A stretch of 14,858 bases of DNA, from assembly GCA_009776515.1 (NCBI GenBank), contig WRNP01000004.1, forward strand, positions 21,105-35,962. Reading direction: 5' to 3'. Both the position numbers and the translations under genes were made by a program. This DNA comes from Dehalococcoidia bacterium (GTDB lineage Bacteria; Chloroflexota; Dehalococcoidia; Dehalococcoidales; UBA1222). Below the pieces are notes generated by a model, which had not been told where the DNA came from, did not search any database, and was given only the letters and a program-made list of their open reading frames with translations. This document shows, in pieces, positions 14,005-14,858 of this stretch; position 1 is the stretch's first letter, and every line of letters starts with the position of its first letter.

Positions 14005-14811
14005 TCATTCGGTGCTTTGGCCGCCCGTAGCTGACACTTTCAGAGTAACATCGCCTGCGGGCATCCTCATAAGGCAACCGCCCCCCATTCGTATCAGGAG
14101 TGCTCCATCAGAGGCCACATCCTCTGCCACTCCCTCGTAAAACATGCCGCCCGCAAGTACCTGCACCTCTTTGCCTAGTGTCGTTAGGCGGGCACGCCAA
14201 GCCTCAAACACAGGCTCACCCCGAAGAAACGCTTCATATAAATGCTCAAACCGCGCCAGTAGTACACACAGCACCACTGAGCGCGAGAGCTCTCGGCCAA
14301 TCTCCCTAGAGAGACTTGTAGCCGTAGGGCTTATCTTGAGACAAGCAGCCGAATCCAAGTTGACGTTCAGGCCAATACCGATAACGGCATAGCTCTGGCA
14401 ATCTGTTCGCAAACCTGTCTCAACGAGAATACCGCTTACCTTTTTGCCTCTTATCAGCACATCGTTGGGCCATTTTAGCTCCGCTACAATCGGCGTGATC
14501 GCTGTGACAGCTTCCGCCACCGCAAGCGCCGCAACCATCACGAGGCCTGGCAAACAGCGCATCTCTGGGTAGAGAATAAGTGAAAAGGCAAGACAACCCT
14601 GCGGAGAGATCCATTCTCGTTTGAGCCGCCCTCGCCCCGCCGTCTGTTCCCCAGCAAGCACAACCGTGCCATTGGCCACGCCTGCAATGGCAGCCGTTCG
14701 TGCGACATCCATAGTTGAGGCCAAGCGAGGAACGTATTGTATATTCCGGCCAACGAAGCGAGTCCTTAGCCCCTGCTCAACAATCGCCGGGGTAAACTCA
14801 TCTTTTGCCAC
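14005..14811 (-). CDS. birA: Biotin-[acetyl-CoA carboxylase] ligase without HTH domain
   Basis: BirA activates biotin with ATP and attaches it to the carrier lysine of biotin-dependent carboxylases. The 268-residue protein has the catalytic domain only: RLASTMDVAR (29-38), the biotinyl-AMP loop GEQTAGRGRLKREWISP (54-70), ELKWPNDVLI (111-120), KKVSGILVE with the active lysine, and GIGLNVN (145-151). The C-terminal SH3-like cap is at about 212-258 (YEGVAEDV, DGALLI). The N-terminal repressor helix-turn-helix of Escherichia coli BirA is absent, and a TAG stop in frame two codons upstream shows it cannot be encoded further out. The start is the GTG at 14811 without a clear SD. In the GRGR loop, the usual Gly-Arg-x-Trp reads Lys-Arg-Glu-Trp. 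Confidence 0.93.
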   Translation of the reverse strand: MAKDEFTPAIVEQGLRTRFVGRNIQYVPRLASTMDVARTAAIAGVANGTVVLAGEQTAGRGRLKREWISPQGCLAFSLILYPEMRCLPGLVMVAALAVAEAVTAITPIVAELKWPNDVLIRGKKVSGILVETGLRTDCQSYAVIGIGLNVNLDSAACLKISPTATSLSREIGRELSRSVVLCVLLARFEHLYEAFLRGEPVFEAWRARLTTLGKEVQVLAGGMFYEGVAEDVASDGALLIRMGGGCLMRMPAGDVTLKVSATGGQSTE

Positions 14812-14858
14812 AGTCTAAGCATGACACGCGACCAACCAGAAGTCAAAAGCAGAGGAAC

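Noticed and set aside
14815..14858. Possible C-terminal end of another minus-strand gene running in from the right edge, ending with TAG three bases before birA
   Set aside because: Only about 13 codons are visible, two of three frames are open there, and the peptide is not recognisable. It cannot be supported without sequence beyond 14858.

Overview
The window is an ordinary bacterial chromosomal segment, dense in housekeeping biosynthesis genes. It is moderately GC-rich by eye, has short intergenic gaps, and shows no rRNA, tRNA, CRISPR array, insertion sequence or phage gene that I can recognise. Start codons are mixed (ATG, GTG and apparently one CTG) and most genes carry good Shine-Dalgarno (SD) sequences. 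The gene content is glnA; purD-purE-purB; a HisZ-dependent his cluster; an nfeD-slipin pair; and a BirA without a DNA-binding domain. This fits a free-living anaerobe-type lineage such as Chloroflexota (Dehalococcoidia-like) or a deep Firmicutes-like group. That placement is inference from protein flavour and gene content, not a search result.

Left half, plus strand: glutamine synthetase (1-1419), a small unknown protein with a possible winged-helix fold (1546-1857), then purine genes purD (1937-3232, apparently starting at CTG), purE (3279-3737) and purB (3829-5154), then an amidohydrolase of the COG2159 type (5297-6091). GlnA makes the glutamine that de novo purine synthesis consumes, so the grouping is metabolically coherent.

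Middle, minus strand: a 62-residue ribbon-helix-helix-like protein (6197-6385) with a near-consensus promoter placed so close to the ATG that its mRNA should be leaderless. Next comes the histidine cluster, transcribed right to left as hisZ-hisG-hisD-hisC-hisB (12177 down to 6567), tightly packed with three overlaps. The stand-out feature is hisG: a single reading frame encodes two consecutive short-form HisG domains. The first keeps the N-terminal KGR motif but has lost the PRPP loop. The second keeps the PRPP loop but has lost KGR. Together with HisZ this looks like a covalently linked, asymmetric ATP phosphoribosyltransferase, and it is the best candidate here for something undescribed.

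Right end: divergent from hisZ, an NfeD-family membrane protein (12364-13095) overlaps a slipin/stomatin (13092-13880) by a GTGA. Convergent to them is a single-function biotin-protein ligase (14005-14811).

No stretch longer than 300 bases lacks a gene. The largest gaps, 12178-12363 and 6386-6566, hold candidate promoters and inverted repeats, listed separately.
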